NCBI RefSeq assembly: GCF_900107395.1
Contig: NZ_FNPW01000008.1
Span: 62,001 to 126,000 of the forward strand
Origin: Pseudomonas sp. NFIX28
Lineage (GTDB): Bacteria; Pseudomonadota; Gammaproteobacteria; Pseudomonadales; Pseudomonadaceae
DNA length: 64,000 nt
Direction: 5' to 3'
A model generated the notes under the pieces. The model did not search any database. It was not told the origin of the DNA and saw only the letters and a list, made by a program, of their open reading frames with translations. The translations under genes were made by a program, and so were the position numbers. Shown here one piece after another: positions 44,312-54,256 of this stretch. The first letter of the stretch is position 1. Every line of letters begins with the position of its first letter.

Positions 44312-45604
44312 ATGAGCGACAGCTTTGAGGGCAATGCCCAGGCAATACGGGCTCGCTGGCCGCGACTGCTCGAGCGGTTGCTGGCGGAGGACAGTGCTGC
44401 GTTGCAGGCGGATCTGGTCGAAGGCCTGGGTTCGACCTTGAGTATTTCCGGCATCCAGCTCACCAGCCGTCATGATCGCGCGGCGGAGGCGCGGACCCAG
44501 GCGGCAAGCCTGCCGGCCGACAGTCCGGTGATCCATCTGTATGGCACCGGCTTGGGCGACTTGCAGCATGTGCTGCTGAAAAATCCCGCGCTGCAACGCT
44601 TGCATGTGCACATCCTCAACGGCGCGGTCTTTGCGCTGGTGCTGCAATTGCTCGATCAGCAAGACTGGTTGAACGATCCTCGAGTCGAGCTGGGGTTTGC
44701 CGGCGACCTGGCGGAAATCCAGTTGCCATTTTTCGCCTTGCCCTCCGAGCTGGTGCTGGCGGATGACTACAACGCCAAGATCCGTGATCGCCTGGTCAGT
44801 GAAGTGCACCTGGCTTTCAATAACCGGGATTTCGTCGCCGATTCCCCGGAAGTCGCCCAGCGCCTGCAATCGAGTGCCGGGCTGGTGGCCAGCGACAACG
44901 ATGTGGCGCAACTGTTCGGCACCCAGCCAGCAAGCGAAGTCTTCGTGATCGCCACCGGGCCGAGCCTGGAGCGGCATTTCGAGCGTTTGCGCGAAATTCG
45001 CGCGCACAGCCAGCGTCCTCTGTTTATCTGTGTCGATACCGCCTACCGGCCATTGCGCAAGCAAGGGATCGAGCCGGATATCGTGATCAGCATCGATCAC
45101 CGGATTTCCAGCCTGCACTTGCCCCCTGAAGATTCCGCAGCCATTACCCTGGTCTATCTGCCGATGGTCGATCCGCAGATCCTGGCGCTCTGGCAGGGGC
45201 CGCGTTACGTCGGTTATTCCGCCAGCCCGATTTACACACAGATGCGCGAACGGCTGCCCAAGGCGCAGCTGTATGTCGGCGGCAGTGTGATTCATCCAGC
45301 GGTGGACCTGGCGGTGAAAATGGGCGCCGGGCAGGTCACCTTGTTCGGTGCCGACTTCGCCTTCCCGATGAACAAGACTCATGCCGGCTGGCTCGACGGT
45401 GAGCTCGGGCCGCAACTGGGAGCGGCCCGGCACTGGGTGCTGGACGGCCATGGCCAGCGGGTCAGGACGCAACTCAATTTCCGCAGCTACCTGTGCGAGC
45501 TGGAGCGTTTTATCGCCGGTCATCCGCAGGTGCGCTTCTATAACAGCAGCCGGGACGGAGCGATGATTGCCGGGACGACTTACCATCCGGAGTTCAGCCA
45601 ATGA
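44312..45604 (+). CDS. Maf-type motility-associated glycosyltransferase (DUF115)
   Basis: The 430-residue protein carries the DUF115/MptE-like core: VIATGPSLERHFERLRE, PLFICVDTAYRPLRKQGIEPDIVISID, and FGADFAFPMNKTHAGW. In Campylobacter, Aeromonas and Helicobacter, Maf proteins transfer nonulosonic acids such as pseudaminic acid onto flagellin. It is therefore the likely transferase partner of the pse genes. I chose the ATG at 44312 (GGCGAGG site) over one at 44288 inside the preceding terminator. Confidence 0.85.
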   Translation: MSDSFEGNAQAIRARWPRLLERLLAEDSAALQADLVEGLGSTLSISGIQLTSRHDRAAEARTQAASLPADSPVIHLYGTGLGDLQHVLLKNPALQRLHVHILNGAVFALVLQLLDQQDWLNDPRVELGFAGDLAEIQLPFFALPSELVLADDYNAKIRDRLVSEVHLAFNNRDFVADSPEVAQRLQSSAGLVASDNDVAQLFGTQPASEVFVIATGPSLERHFERLREIRAHSQRPLFICVDTAYRPLRKQGIEPDIVISIDHRISSLHLPPEDSAAITLVYLPMVDPQILALWQGPRYVGYSASPIYTQMRERLPKAQLYVGGSVIHPAVDLAVKMGAGQVTLFGADFAFPMNKTHAGWLDGELGPQLGAARHWVLDGHGQRVRTQLNFRSYLCELERFIAGHPQVRFYNSSRDGAMIAGTTYHPEFSQ

Positions 45605-45870
45605 ACGCGATCGACGGGCTGATCGCCCGCTTGCAGCAATGTGCCGAGGGCTTTCGCCTGGGGCACGATGTCGAGATGGCCATGACCATGGTGCAGTTGA
45701 TGGGGGCGATCCAGCCGCTGATCGATACCGCGCAGCCAGAGCAACGCCAGGACTGGGAGACTTTGCTTGGCCTGATGTTCGAATGCCAGCAAGGGCAAAA
45801 CTGGTTGGCCCTGGCCGATTACCTGCAATACGAATGCGTTGAAGTGCTGCGCTCCGTCTCCGCCGCCTGA
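45601..45870 (+). CDS. 89-residue protein of unknown function, coupled to Maf gene
   Basis: The ORF starts in an ATGA overlap with the Maf gene stop. The product is predicted all-helical (MNAIDGLIARLQQCAEGF, EQRQDWETLLGLMFECQQ, LALADYLQYECVEVL), with two Cys and no signal peptide. The size and helical nature resemble small flagellar chaperones such as FliT, but there is no convincing match. The coupling suggests a partner of the Maf glycosyltransferase. Confidence 0.75.
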   Translation: MNAIDGLIARLQQCAEGFRLGHDVEMAMTMVQLMGAIQPLIDTAQPEQRQDWETLLGLMFECQQGQNWLALADYLQYECVEVLRSVSAA

Positions 45871-45978
45871 AACACTCCTCTGCTTGCCCGGGCGGTTTGG
45901 CGCCCGGGGCCTCTGCGGCATTTTCCTGGCGTCATTTTTCTACTGCTTAAAGTCGGCAAGCCCTTGATTTACGAGGGG

Positions 45979-45994
45979 TGGCACGCTGATGGCA
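45979..45994 (+). promoter_or_regulatory. candidate sigma-54 site upstream of fliC
   Basis: TGGCACGCTGATGGCA has GG (45980-45981) and GC (45992-45993) exactly ten bases apart and a perfect TGGCAC half. It lies 20 bases upstream of the sigma-28 site. It may be used, or be a coincidence. Confidence 0.5.
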
Positions 45995-46013
45995 AATTTT
46001 TTTGAAAATGCCC

Positions 46014-46040
46014 TAAAGCAACTTGCCTTCGCGACGATAA
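46014..46040 (+). promoter_or_regulatory. sigma-28 (FliA) promoter of fliC
   Basis: TAAAG (46014) and GACGATAA (46033-46040, seven of eight matches to GCCGATAA) start 19 bases apart, the standard FliA spacing. It lies about 80 bases before the fliC start. Confidence 0.8.
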
Positions 46041-46120
46041 CTATTACGAAGGTTCTCTAGGCCATACCCGGCGGTTGCCAGGGCCGGAAGCCGCAGTACC
46101 CAACCAACGAGGAATTCGTC

Positions 46121-46972
46121 ATGGCTTTAACAGTAAACACTAACGTCACATCGTTGAACGTTCAGAAGAACCTGAACCGCGCTTCCGACGCTCTGTCGAC
46201 TTCGATGACTCGCCTGTCTTCCGGCCTGAAAATCAACAGCGCAAAGGACGACGCCGCCGGCCTGCAAATCGCTACCCGCATGACTTCGCAGATCCGTGGT
46301 CAGACCATGGCGATCAAAAACGCCAACGACGGTATCTCCATCGCTCAGACCGCTGAAGGCGCGATGCAGGAATCCACCAACATCCTGCAACGTATGCGCG
46401 AACTGGCTATTCAATCGCGAAACGACTCCAACGGTACCGCTGACCGTGTTGCACTGAACAAAGAATTCGCTTCGATGTCGGACGAGCTGACTCGTATCGC
46501 CAAGTCGACCAACCTGAACGGCAAGAACCTGATCGACGGCAGTGCTGGCACCATGACCTTCCAGGTCGGTTCCAATACCGGTGCTACCAACCAGATCACC
46601 ATCACTCTGGCCAGCGGCTTCGACGCTGCAACCCTGAGCGTAGGTTCTGCAACCATCGCCATCACCGGTAACAGCAGCGCCACCGCCGAAGCCAGCACCA
46701 AGGCTTCGATCGACGCAATCGAAAAGGCCCTGGCAACCATCAACTCCAGCCGTGCTGACCTCGGTGCTGCACAAAACCGTCTGACCAGCACCATTTCCAA
46801 CCTGCAGAACATCAACGAAAACGCCAGTGCTGCACTGGGTCGCGTACAAGATACCGACTTCGCTGCTGAAACTGCGCAGATGACCAAGCAGCAGACTCTG
46901 CAACAAGCTTCCACCGCAGTTCTGGCTCAGGCCAACCAACTGCCGTCCGCTGTACTGAAACTGCTTCAGTAA
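46121..46972 (+). CDS. fliC: flagellin FliC
   Basis: The 283-residue filament protein begins MALTVNTNVTSLNVQKNLNR and has conserved D0/D1 helices at both ends (TRLSSGLKINSAKDDAAGLQ; the C-terminal helix ends ANQLPSAVLKLLQ). The central variable region (about 145-200) is very short and rich in Ser, Thr and Ala, giving candidate O-glycosylation sites for the upstream island. It has an AACGAGGAA ribosome site. flaG follows. Confidence 0.98.
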   Translation: MALTVNTNVTSLNVQKNLNRASDALSTSMTRLSSGLKINSAKDDAAGLQIATRMTSQIRGQTMAIKNANDGISIAQTAEGAMQESTNILQRMRELAIQSRNDSNGTADRVALNKEFASMSDELTRIAKSTNLNGKNLIDGSAGTMTFQVGSNTGATNQITITLASGFDAATLSVGSATIAITGNSSATAEASTKASIDAIEKALATINSSRADLGAAQNRLTSTISNLQNINENASAALGRVQDTDFAAETAQMTKQQTLQQASTAVLAQANQLPSAVLKLLQ

Positions 46973-47044
46973 TAGCTGACTAAGCTTTGGCGGGGGAGTG
47001 CGCTGGTCGTGCTCTCTCGCTTTTTACTTTTAGAGGTGATGGAC

Positions 47045-47410
47045 ATGGATATGAGCGTGAAGCTGAACTTGTCTTATCCAGCGGCCAAGCCGGCAACGCC
47101 TGTTGCTGACAAGCCTGTGGAGAAGCCTCAAGCGGACGTTGTGGCGCTGTCGACTGTCAAGGAAGAGAGTAAGAGTGCGCAAACCGAGCAGGACAAACTG
47201 AAAATGGCCATTCAGGAAATTGAAAAGTTTGTGCAGTCGGTCAAACGTAATCTGGAATTCTCTATCGACGAACCTTCTGGCAAGGTCGTCGTCAAGGTCA
47301 TTGCCAGCGACTCCGGTGAGGTGATTCGTCAGATCCCCAACGAAGAAGTCCTGAAGTTGGCCAATAGTTTGAATGATGCGAGCAGCTTGTTGTTCAGCGC
47401 TAAAGTCTGA
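47045..47410 (+). CDS. flaG: FlaG family protein
   Basis: The 121-residue protein has a Pro/Ala-rich N-terminal part and the FlaG core (KRNLEFSIDEPSGKVVVKVIASDSGEVIRQIPNEEVLKLA). FlaG affects filament length in Pseudomonas and other genera. I chose the ATG at 47045, because the AGAGG site at 47032-47036 is well spaced for it; ATGs at 47039 and 47051 are alternatives. Confidence 0.92.
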   Translation: MDMSVKLNLSYPAAKPATPVADKPVEKPQADVVALSTVKEESKSAQTEQDKLKMAIQEIEKFVQSVKRNLEFSIDEPSGKVVVKVIASDSGEVIRQIPNEEVLKLANSLNDASSLLFSAKV

Positions 47411-47492
47411 CAGCTGGCATGAAATTTGTTGCTATGTTCTTTTGGGCGTTGTAATGGTCAAAAGACCGGCGACACACTGAAGGGAGATCTCC

Positions 47493-48911
47493 ATGGCAAG
47501 TCCAATTCTACCGGGTACCGGTCTAGGCTCCGGCCTCGATACCGGTGCTATCGTCAAAGCCTTGGTAAACGCTGACAAAGCGCCCAAGCAAGGTCAGATC
47601 GACCGGGGAACTGCGAACAACACCGCAAGCATCTCCGGCATCGGCACCTTGAAGTCTTTGTTGTCGACCTTTCGGACCACCATTACCGAGCTCAGCAGCA
47701 AGACCAATCCGCAATTTCCCGGCTATGCCGCCACCACTTCCGACAACAAGTATGTAACGGCGGTCGCTGGCAACACCGCGGTCAACGGCAATTATGTCGT
47801 CTCGGTCGGCAATCTTGCGAGCGCCTCGAAAGTCACCAGTGCTGCCTTCGCTGGCGGCACTACAAGTGCTATTCCGACTGGTACCCTCAAAATCAGTCAA
47901 AATGGCTCTAACTACAATCTCGATATAAAAGCCGGCGCTACCCTGCAGTCGGTGCGTGACTCGATCAACGCCGATGCATCGCTCAAGGGCGCAGGTATCA
48001 GCGCGAACATCGTGACCGACTCCTTTGGGTCGCGCCTGGTGGTGGGTTCGACCACTACCGGTGCGGGGTCCGATATTTCTCTTAGTGGTATTGCCGGTCT
48101 GGAAATCAACGGTAGCAACGTCGTGGGGGCTTCCGGTTCGCCGATGACCGCCACTTCCGCCGGTTCCATTGGTGCCCTGGCCAAGGATGCCAATTTCACT
48201 GTTGACGGCATGGCCTTGACCAGCAAGAGCAACGCCGTGGACAAGGCGGTTTCCGGGATGACCTTCAATCTGGTCGCTCCAGGCACCTCGACCATTACCG
48301 TCGCGGCCAACACCGATGGCTTGAAGGCTTCGATCCAGAAGTTCGTTGACGCCTACAACGCGGTGGCCAACAGTGTGACCGCGCTGACCAAGCCGTCCCT
48401 GGATGACAATGGCAAGCTGACTATCCCGGCGCAGCTGACCGGCGACTCGTTGCCGCGTTCGATCCTGGCGGCCATTCGTGCGCCGCTGTCTGAGGTCGGG
48501 TCTGGTGACAAGCTGACCGTTCTGTCGCAATTGGGGGTTACCACCAACCCGAAGACCGGTGCCCTGGATTTCGATTCCACCAAGTTCACCGCGGCGATGA
48601 ACGACAAAAAGCTCGGTGGCGAGGTGCAGACCCTGTTCACCGGTGAAAACGGCCTGCTAAGCCGCATGGACGACGCCATCAAGCCTTTTGCCCAGACTGG
48701 CGGTGTTCTCGATCAGCGCACCACTGAGCTGAACAAGGCCAAGGCCAAGCTGACCCTGGATCAGGAGGCCCTGGATCGTCGTATCGAAACTCTGACGACG
48801 GTACTGACCAAGAAGTACAACGACATGGATACTTTGGTGGGCAAGTTGAAAGCCACCGCCAGCAACATTACCTCGATGTTCGAGGCGTTGACTGCGCAAC
48901 AGAAAGGCTGA
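47493..48911 (+). CDS. fliD: filament cap protein FliD
   Basis: The 472-residue HAP2 protein has the N-terminal pattern ILPGTGLGSGLDTGAIVKALVNAD and a C-terminal coiled-coil end (LDRRIETLTTVLTKKYNDMDTLVGKL, TSMFEALTAQQKG). It caps the growing filament and promotes flagellin folding. It has an AAGGGAGA ribosome site and is followed by an intrinsic terminator. Confidence 0.97.
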   Translation: MASPILPGTGLGSGLDTGAIVKALVNADKAPKQGQIDRGTANNTASISGIGTLKSLLSTFRTTITELSSKTNPQFPGYAATTSDNKYVTAVAGNTAVNGNYVVSVGNLASASKVTSAAFAGGTTSAIPTGTLKISQNGSNYNLDIKAGATLQSVRDSINADASLKGAGISANIVTDSFGSRLVVGSTTTGAGSDISLSGIAGLEINGSNVVGASGSPMTATSAGSIGALAKDANFTVDGMALTSKSNAVDKAVSGMTFNLVAPGTSTITVAANTDGLKASIQKFVDAYNAVANSVTALTKPSLDDNGKLTIPAQLTGDSLPRSILAAIRAPLSEVGSGDKLTVLSQLGVTTNPKTGALDFDSTKFTAAMNDKKLGGEVQTLFTGENGLLSRMDDAIKPFAQTGGVLDQRTTELNKAKAKLTLDQEALDRRIETLTTVLTKKYNDMDTLVGKLKATASNITSMFEALTAQQKG

Positions 48912-48925
48912 TTGATGCAAGTGCC

Positions 48926-48962
48926 AAAAGCCCGGCAACGTTCGTAGCGTTCCGGGCTTTTG
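48926..48962 (+). terminator. rho-independent terminator after fliD
   Basis: AAAAGCCCGG pairs with CCGGGCTTTT, with further pairing of ACG/CGT inside the stem, and the T-run continues the arm. Confidence 0.88.
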
Positions 48963-48972
48963 GCTTTTGATC

Positions 48973-48999
48973 TAAAGTTTTTTGACGCGGCGTCGATAC
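48973..48999 (+). promoter_or_regulatory. sigma-28 promoter of fliST
   Basis: TAAAGTTT (48973-48980, a perfect -35) and GTCGATAC (48992-48999, six of eight matches at -10) are separated by exactly 11 bases. It lies 40 bases before fliS and just after the fliD terminator. Confidence 0.8.
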
Positions 49000-49038
49000 G
49001 CTGGTTATACGAACCCTTGAGTTTTGATGAGGTAGAAC

Positions 49039-49434
49039 ATGAATCCGATGTTAGCCCTTCGGCAATACCAGAAAGTGGGTGCCCAGGCGCAGACTTCCGA
49101 AGCCAGTCCCCATCGTCTGGTGCAGATGCTGATGGAAGGCGGCCTGGATCGTATCGCCCAAGCCAAAGGGGCGATGGAACGCAAGGATATCCCCAACAAA
49201 GGTGTGTTCATCAGCAAGGCCATCGGCATCATCGGCGGCTTGCGCGAAGGGCTCGACCTGGAAAATTCAGCCGATACCCTGGGTGACCTGGACGGCTTGT
49301 ACACCTACATGATGACGCGCCTCACCGAGGCGAACATCAAGACCGATCCAAAGATTCTCGACGAGGTCGCCGACCTGCTGCGCACCGTCAAGGAAGGCTG
49401 GGACGCTATCGCTGAGCCGGGCCCGCAGTTCTAA
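49039..49434 (+). CDS. fliS: flagellin export chaperone FliS
   Basis: The 131-residue helical protein has the FliS start (MNPMLALRQYQKVGAQAQTSEASPHRLVQMLMEGGLDRIAQA) and the internal Tyr/Met-rich helix (LDGLYTYMMTRLTEAN). It binds the C-terminus of flagellin and delivers it to the export gate. fliT follows ten bases later. Confidence 0.97.
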   Translation: MNPMLALRQYQKVGAQAQTSEASPHRLVQMLMEGGLDRIAQAKGAMERKDIPNKGVFISKAIGIIGGLREGLDLENSADTLGDLDGLYTYMMTRLTEANIKTDPKILDEVADLLRTVKEGWDAIAEPGPQF

Positions 49435-49444
49435 GGAGATCACC

Positions 49445-49741
49445 ATGAGTCTTGTATTGCAGCGCATCGAAGAAACCCGTGAAGCATTGGTCGCCGCACT
49501 GGCCGAGCGTAACTGGGAAGCGATTGGCCAGTTGGACCTGGCCTGCCGTTCCTGCATGGAAGACATCTTGAGTGAAACTTTGGAAGATGAGGCGGCGCTG
49601 CGCGAGAACCTGCAGGAATTGCTGGGGGTTTATCGGCAGTTGCTTGAAGTGACGACAGGGGAGCGACAGGCGATAGTCGACGAGATGTCACAGATCCATC
49701 AAGCACAGAACGCGGCAAAGGTTTACCATCTGTTCGGTTAA
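49445..49741 (+). CDS. fliT: FliT-like flagellar chaperone
   Basis: The 98-residue protein is all-helical and acidic (LVLQRIEETREALVAALAERNWEAIGQLD) and sits directly after fliS with an AAGGAGA ribosome site. The position and size fit FliT, the FliD chaperone. Sequence identity between FliT proteins is low, so the assignment leans on context. Confidence 0.8.
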   Translation: MSLVLQRIEETREALVAALAERNWEAIGQLDLACRSCMEDILSETLEDEAALRENLQELLGVYRQLLEVTTGERQAIVDEMSQIHQAQNAAKVYHLFG

Positions 49742-49914
49742 TTAACCCTCTAAGTTAATCCGAATCCAGTGCGCCATAAATTTGACTGTGCACGCTTTTT
49801 TGACTTAACTAGTGGCTGTTTTCAGATTTCAGACGTCTATCAGGCTCAAAATGCCTACAAGCGTCTAGCTTGCCTGATTCCGGGCATTGAGTTGACTAGG
49901 GAAGTTGCTATTGC

Positions 49915-51390
<1,476 letters not shown>

Positions 51391-51408
51391 CGCCTGTTTT
51401 TTAACCTG

Positions 51409-51430
51409 TTGAAAACCGGGCGGTTTTTTT
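51409..51430 (+). terminator. terminator after fleQ
   Basis: AAAACCG pairs with CGGTTTT around GG/CG bases and is followed by a T-run. It directly precedes the fleS promoter. Confidence 0.8.
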
Positions 51431-51447
51431 TCGGCACGGGTATTGCT
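51431..51447 (+). promoter_or_regulatory. sigma-54 promoter of fleSR
   Basis: TCGGCACGGGTATTGCT has GG (51433-51434) and GC (51445-51446) ten bases apart and close consensus flanks. It lies about 54 bases before fleS. Confidence 0.85.
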
Positions 51448-51500
51448 AAGTCTCTCTCAACGTTCCGTTTAACTGACGGTCAGCCACGCGAGAGAGCACG

Positions 51501-52712
51501 ATGCCCCAAGCCGCCCAGATGTCTCCTGTTCCTGAAATCCAGGGGCAAACGTCGTCCGTAGAGCAGGCAAGCCGGCTTGGCCTTGAGCAGGCGTTCGCCT
51601 TGTTCAACCAGATGTCGAGCCAGCTTACCGATTCCTACAGCATGCTTGAGGCTCGGGTGACCGAGCTCAAGGGCGAACTGGCTGTGGTCAGCGCCCAGCG
51701 AATGCAGGAACTGGCGGAAAAAGAGCGTCTGGCCAACCGTCTGCAAAACCTCCTCGATCTGCTGCCGGGCGGCGTCATTGTCATCGACGCCCAGGGCATT
51801 GTCCGCGAAGCCAACCCTGCCGCCTGCGACCTGCTCGGCCTGCCCCTCGAGGGCGAGCTGTGGCGGCATGTCATTGCCCGTTGCTTTGCGCCGCGAGAAG
51901 ACGACGGCCATGAGATTTCCCTGAAGGACGGGCGACGCTTGTCGATCGCCACTCGTTCGCTGGATGCCGAGCCTGGCCAGTTGGTGCTGCTCAACGACCT
52001 GACTGAAACCCGTCATTTGCAAGACCAACTGGCCCGTCATGAGCGCCTGTCGTCCCTTGGGCGCATGGTGGCGTCCCTGGCGCATCAGATCCGTACTCCG
52101 CTGTCCGCCGCGCTGTTGTATGCCAGTCACCTGACCGAGCAGGAATTGCCCGTCGCCACCCAGCAGCGTTTTGCCGGGCGGCTGAAAGAGCGGCTGCATG
52201 AGCTGGAGCATCAGGTCCGCGACATGCTGGTGTTCGCCCGGGGCGAGCTGCCGCTGACCGACCGCGTGACACCCAAGGCGCTGCTGCAATCGCTGCAGGC
52301 GGCGGCCCTGACCCATGTGCAGGATGTGCCGGTGCGCTGGCAGTGCGACAGCCATGCCGGCGAGTTGCTGTGCAACCGCGACACGCTGGTGGGGGCCGTG
52401 CTCAACCTGATCGAGAACGCGATCCAGGCCAGTGCTGGCCAGGTGCGTCTGAAAGTCCATCTTTATACCCGCGGCAACAGCTTGCGGCTGTGTGTCAGCG
52501 ATAGCGGCAGCGGTATCGATGCGGCGGTGCTGGCGCGCTTGGGCGAACCGTTTTTCACCACCAAGGCCACCGGAACCGGCCTTGGGCTGACGGTCGTCAA
52601 GGCGGTGGCGCGTGCCCATCAGGGAGAGTTGCTGCTGCGCTCGCGTCCTGGGCGCGGTACCTGCGCGCTGGTGGTTCTGCCACTGTTCTGCGGCGCTCAA
52701 GGAGTGGAGTGA
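51501..52712 (+). CDS. fleS: two-component sensor kinase FleS
   Basis: The 403-residue kinase is cytoplasmic, with no membrane segment. It has a coiled-coil start, a PAS domain (about 85-170, LLPGGVIVIDAQGIVREANPAA), the H-box ASLAHQIRTPLSAALLYASH (His195) and the ATPase motifs NLIENAIQAS, DSGSGID and GTGLGLTVVK. It phosphorylates FleR to switch on class III flagellar genes. fleR follows with a five-base gap. Confidence 0.96.
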   Translation: MPQAAQMSPVPEIQGQTSSVEQASRLGLEQAFALFNQMSSQLTDSYSMLEARVTELKGELAVVSAQRMQELAEKERLANRLQNLLDLLPGGVIVIDAQGIVREANPAACDLLGLPLEGELWRHVIARCFAPREDDGHEISLKDGRRLSIATRSLDAEPGQLVLLNDLTETRHLQDQLARHERLSSLGRMVASLAHQIRTPLSAALLYASHLTEQELPVATQQRFAGRLKERLHELEHQVRDMLVFARGELPLTDRVTPKALLQSLQAAALTHVQDVPVRWQCDSHAGELLCNRDTLVGAVLNLIENAIQASAGQVRLKVHLYTRGNSLRLCVSDSGSGIDAAVLARLGEPFFTTKATGTGLGLTVVKAVARAHQGELLLRSRPGRGTCALVVLPLFCGAQGVE

Positions 52713-52717
52713 AGGTA

Positions 52718-54127
52718 ATGGCAATCAAGGTTCTACTGGTTGAAGACGATCGCGCCCTGCGCGAGGCCCTGGCGGATACGCTGTTGCTGGCCGGTCATGA
52801 CTACAAGGCGGTCGGCAGCGCGGAAGAAGCGCTGGAGGCGGCGTCTGGCGAGTCGTTCAGCCTGGTGGTCAGCGACGTCAACATGCCCGGCATGGACGGT
52901 CATCAGTTGCTGGGCTTGCTGCGTGCGCGCCAGCCGCAATTGCCGGTGTTGCTGATGACCGCCCATGGCGCGGTCGAGCGAGCGGTCGAGGCCATGCGTC
53001 AAGGCGCCGCCGATTATCTGGTCAAGCCCTTCGAGCCCAAGGCCCTGCTGGATCTGGTGGCGCGACATGCCCTGGGTTGCCTGGACGCGGCCGAGGGCGA
53101 AGGGCCGGTGGCATTCGAGCCGGCCAGCGCGCAGTTGCTCGAGTTGGCGGCGCGGGTGGCGCGCAGCGATTCCACGGTGCTGATTTCCGGCGAGTCCGGC
53201 ACCGGCAAAGAGGTGCTCGCGCGGTACATTCACCAGCAGTCGCCGCGTGCCAGCCAGCCCTTTATTGCGATCAACTGCGCGGCGATTCCGGACAACATGC
53301 TCGAGGCCACGCTGTTCGGCCACGAAAAGGGCTCCTTTACCGGCGCCATCGCCGCCCAGCCCGGCAAGTTCGAACAGGCCGATGGCGGCACCTTGCTGCT
53401 GGACGAGATTTCCGAAATGCCCCTGGCCCTGCAGGCCAAGCTGTTGCGGGTGCTGCAGGAGCGTGAAGTCGAGCGGGTGGGGGCGCGCAAGCCCATCGCC
53501 CTGGATATCCGGGTGGTGGCGACCACCAACCGCGACCTGGCCGGCGAAGTGGCGGCGGGGCGGTTCCGTGAAGACCTCTACTATCGCTTGTCGGTATTTC
53601 CGCTGGCCTGGCGCCCATTGCGCGAGCGTACCGCCGATATCCTGCCGCTGGCCGAGCGCCTGCTGGCCAAGCACGTCAATAAAATGAAACACGCTGCGGC
53701 CCGCTTGTCGGCCCAGGCGCAGGCGTGCCTGCTGGGTTATCCGTGGCCGGGCAATGTGCGCGAGCTGGATAACGCCATCCAGCGCGCGTTGATCCTGCAG
53801 CAGGGCGGCTTGATCCAGCCGGAAGATTTCTGCCTGGGCGGACCGCTGGCCTGTGCGCCGCTGCCGACTGTGGCGCCGGCCGTGGCGGCAGCGGTGCGCA
53901 GTGCGCCGGTGGAGGCCGAGATGCCGCCAGCCGAGTCGGCGGGAGCCCTGGGCGACGATCTGCGGCGGCGGGAATTCCAGATGATCATCGACACCTTGCG
54001 GGCCGAGCGTGGCCGACGCAAGGAGGCGGCCGAGCGCCTGGGTATCAGCCCGCGCACCTTGCGCTACAAGCTGGCGCAGATGCGGGATGCCGGAATGGAT
54101 GTCGAGGCTTATCTGTTTGCAACATGA
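52718..54127 (+). CDS. fleR: sigma-54 response regulator FleR
   Basis: The 469-residue protein has a receiver domain with Asp53 in VVSDVNMPGMDG and Lys103. Its AAA+ domain has Walker A GESGTGKE (158-165) and the sigma-54 loop as GSFTGA (205-210). It ends in a Fis-type helix-turn-helix (RKEAAERLGISPRTLRYKLAQM). It activates class III flagellar genes after phosphorylation by FleS. I chose the ATG at 52718 to match the family start MAxKVLLVEDD; a GTG lies at 52709. Confidence 0.96.
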   Translation: MAIKVLLVEDDRALREALADTLLLAGHDYKAVGSAEEALEAASGESFSLVVSDVNMPGMDGHQLLGLLRARQPQLPVLLMTAHGAVERAVEAMRQGAADYLVKPFEPKALLDLVARHALGCLDAAEGEGPVAFEPASAQLLELAARVARSDSTVLISGESGTGKEVLARYIHQQSPRASQPFIAINCAAIPDNMLEATLFGHEKGSFTGAIAAQPGKFEQADGGTLLLDEISEMPLALQAKLLRVLQEREVERVGARKPIALDIRVVATTNRDLAGEVAAGRFREDLYYRLSVFPLAWRPLRERTADILPLAERLLAKHVNKMKHAAARLSAQAQACLLGYPWPGNVRELDNAIQRALILQQGGLIQPEDFCLGGPLACAPLPTVAPAVAAAVRSAPVEAEMPPAESAGALGDDLRRREFQMIIDTLRAERGRRKEAAERLGISPRTLRYKLAQMRDAGMDVEAYLFAT

Positions 54128-54179
54128 AGGGTGTGGGACGACAGCCCATGCCGGCTTTTGTTCGGTGTCTTCATGGAGC

Positions 54180-54195
54180 TGGCACCCTTGTTGCT
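54180..54195 (+). promoter_or_regulatory. sigma-54 promoter of fliE operon
   Basis: TGGCACCCTTGTTGCT matches the sigma-54 consensus TGGCAC-N5-TTGCW at every position. It lies about 62 bases before fliE. Confidence 0.92.
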
Positions 54196-54256
54196 AACAC
54201 CTCACTAACCGCTGCGTGAGTGTCAAAAAATTGCGGGTCGTCGGAGAGAGTAGACC

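Noticed and set aside
47411-47450. TGGCAT...TTGCT before fliD as a sigma-54 promoter
   Set aside because: The distance between GG and GC is 13, not 10 bases, so the site would not be functional.
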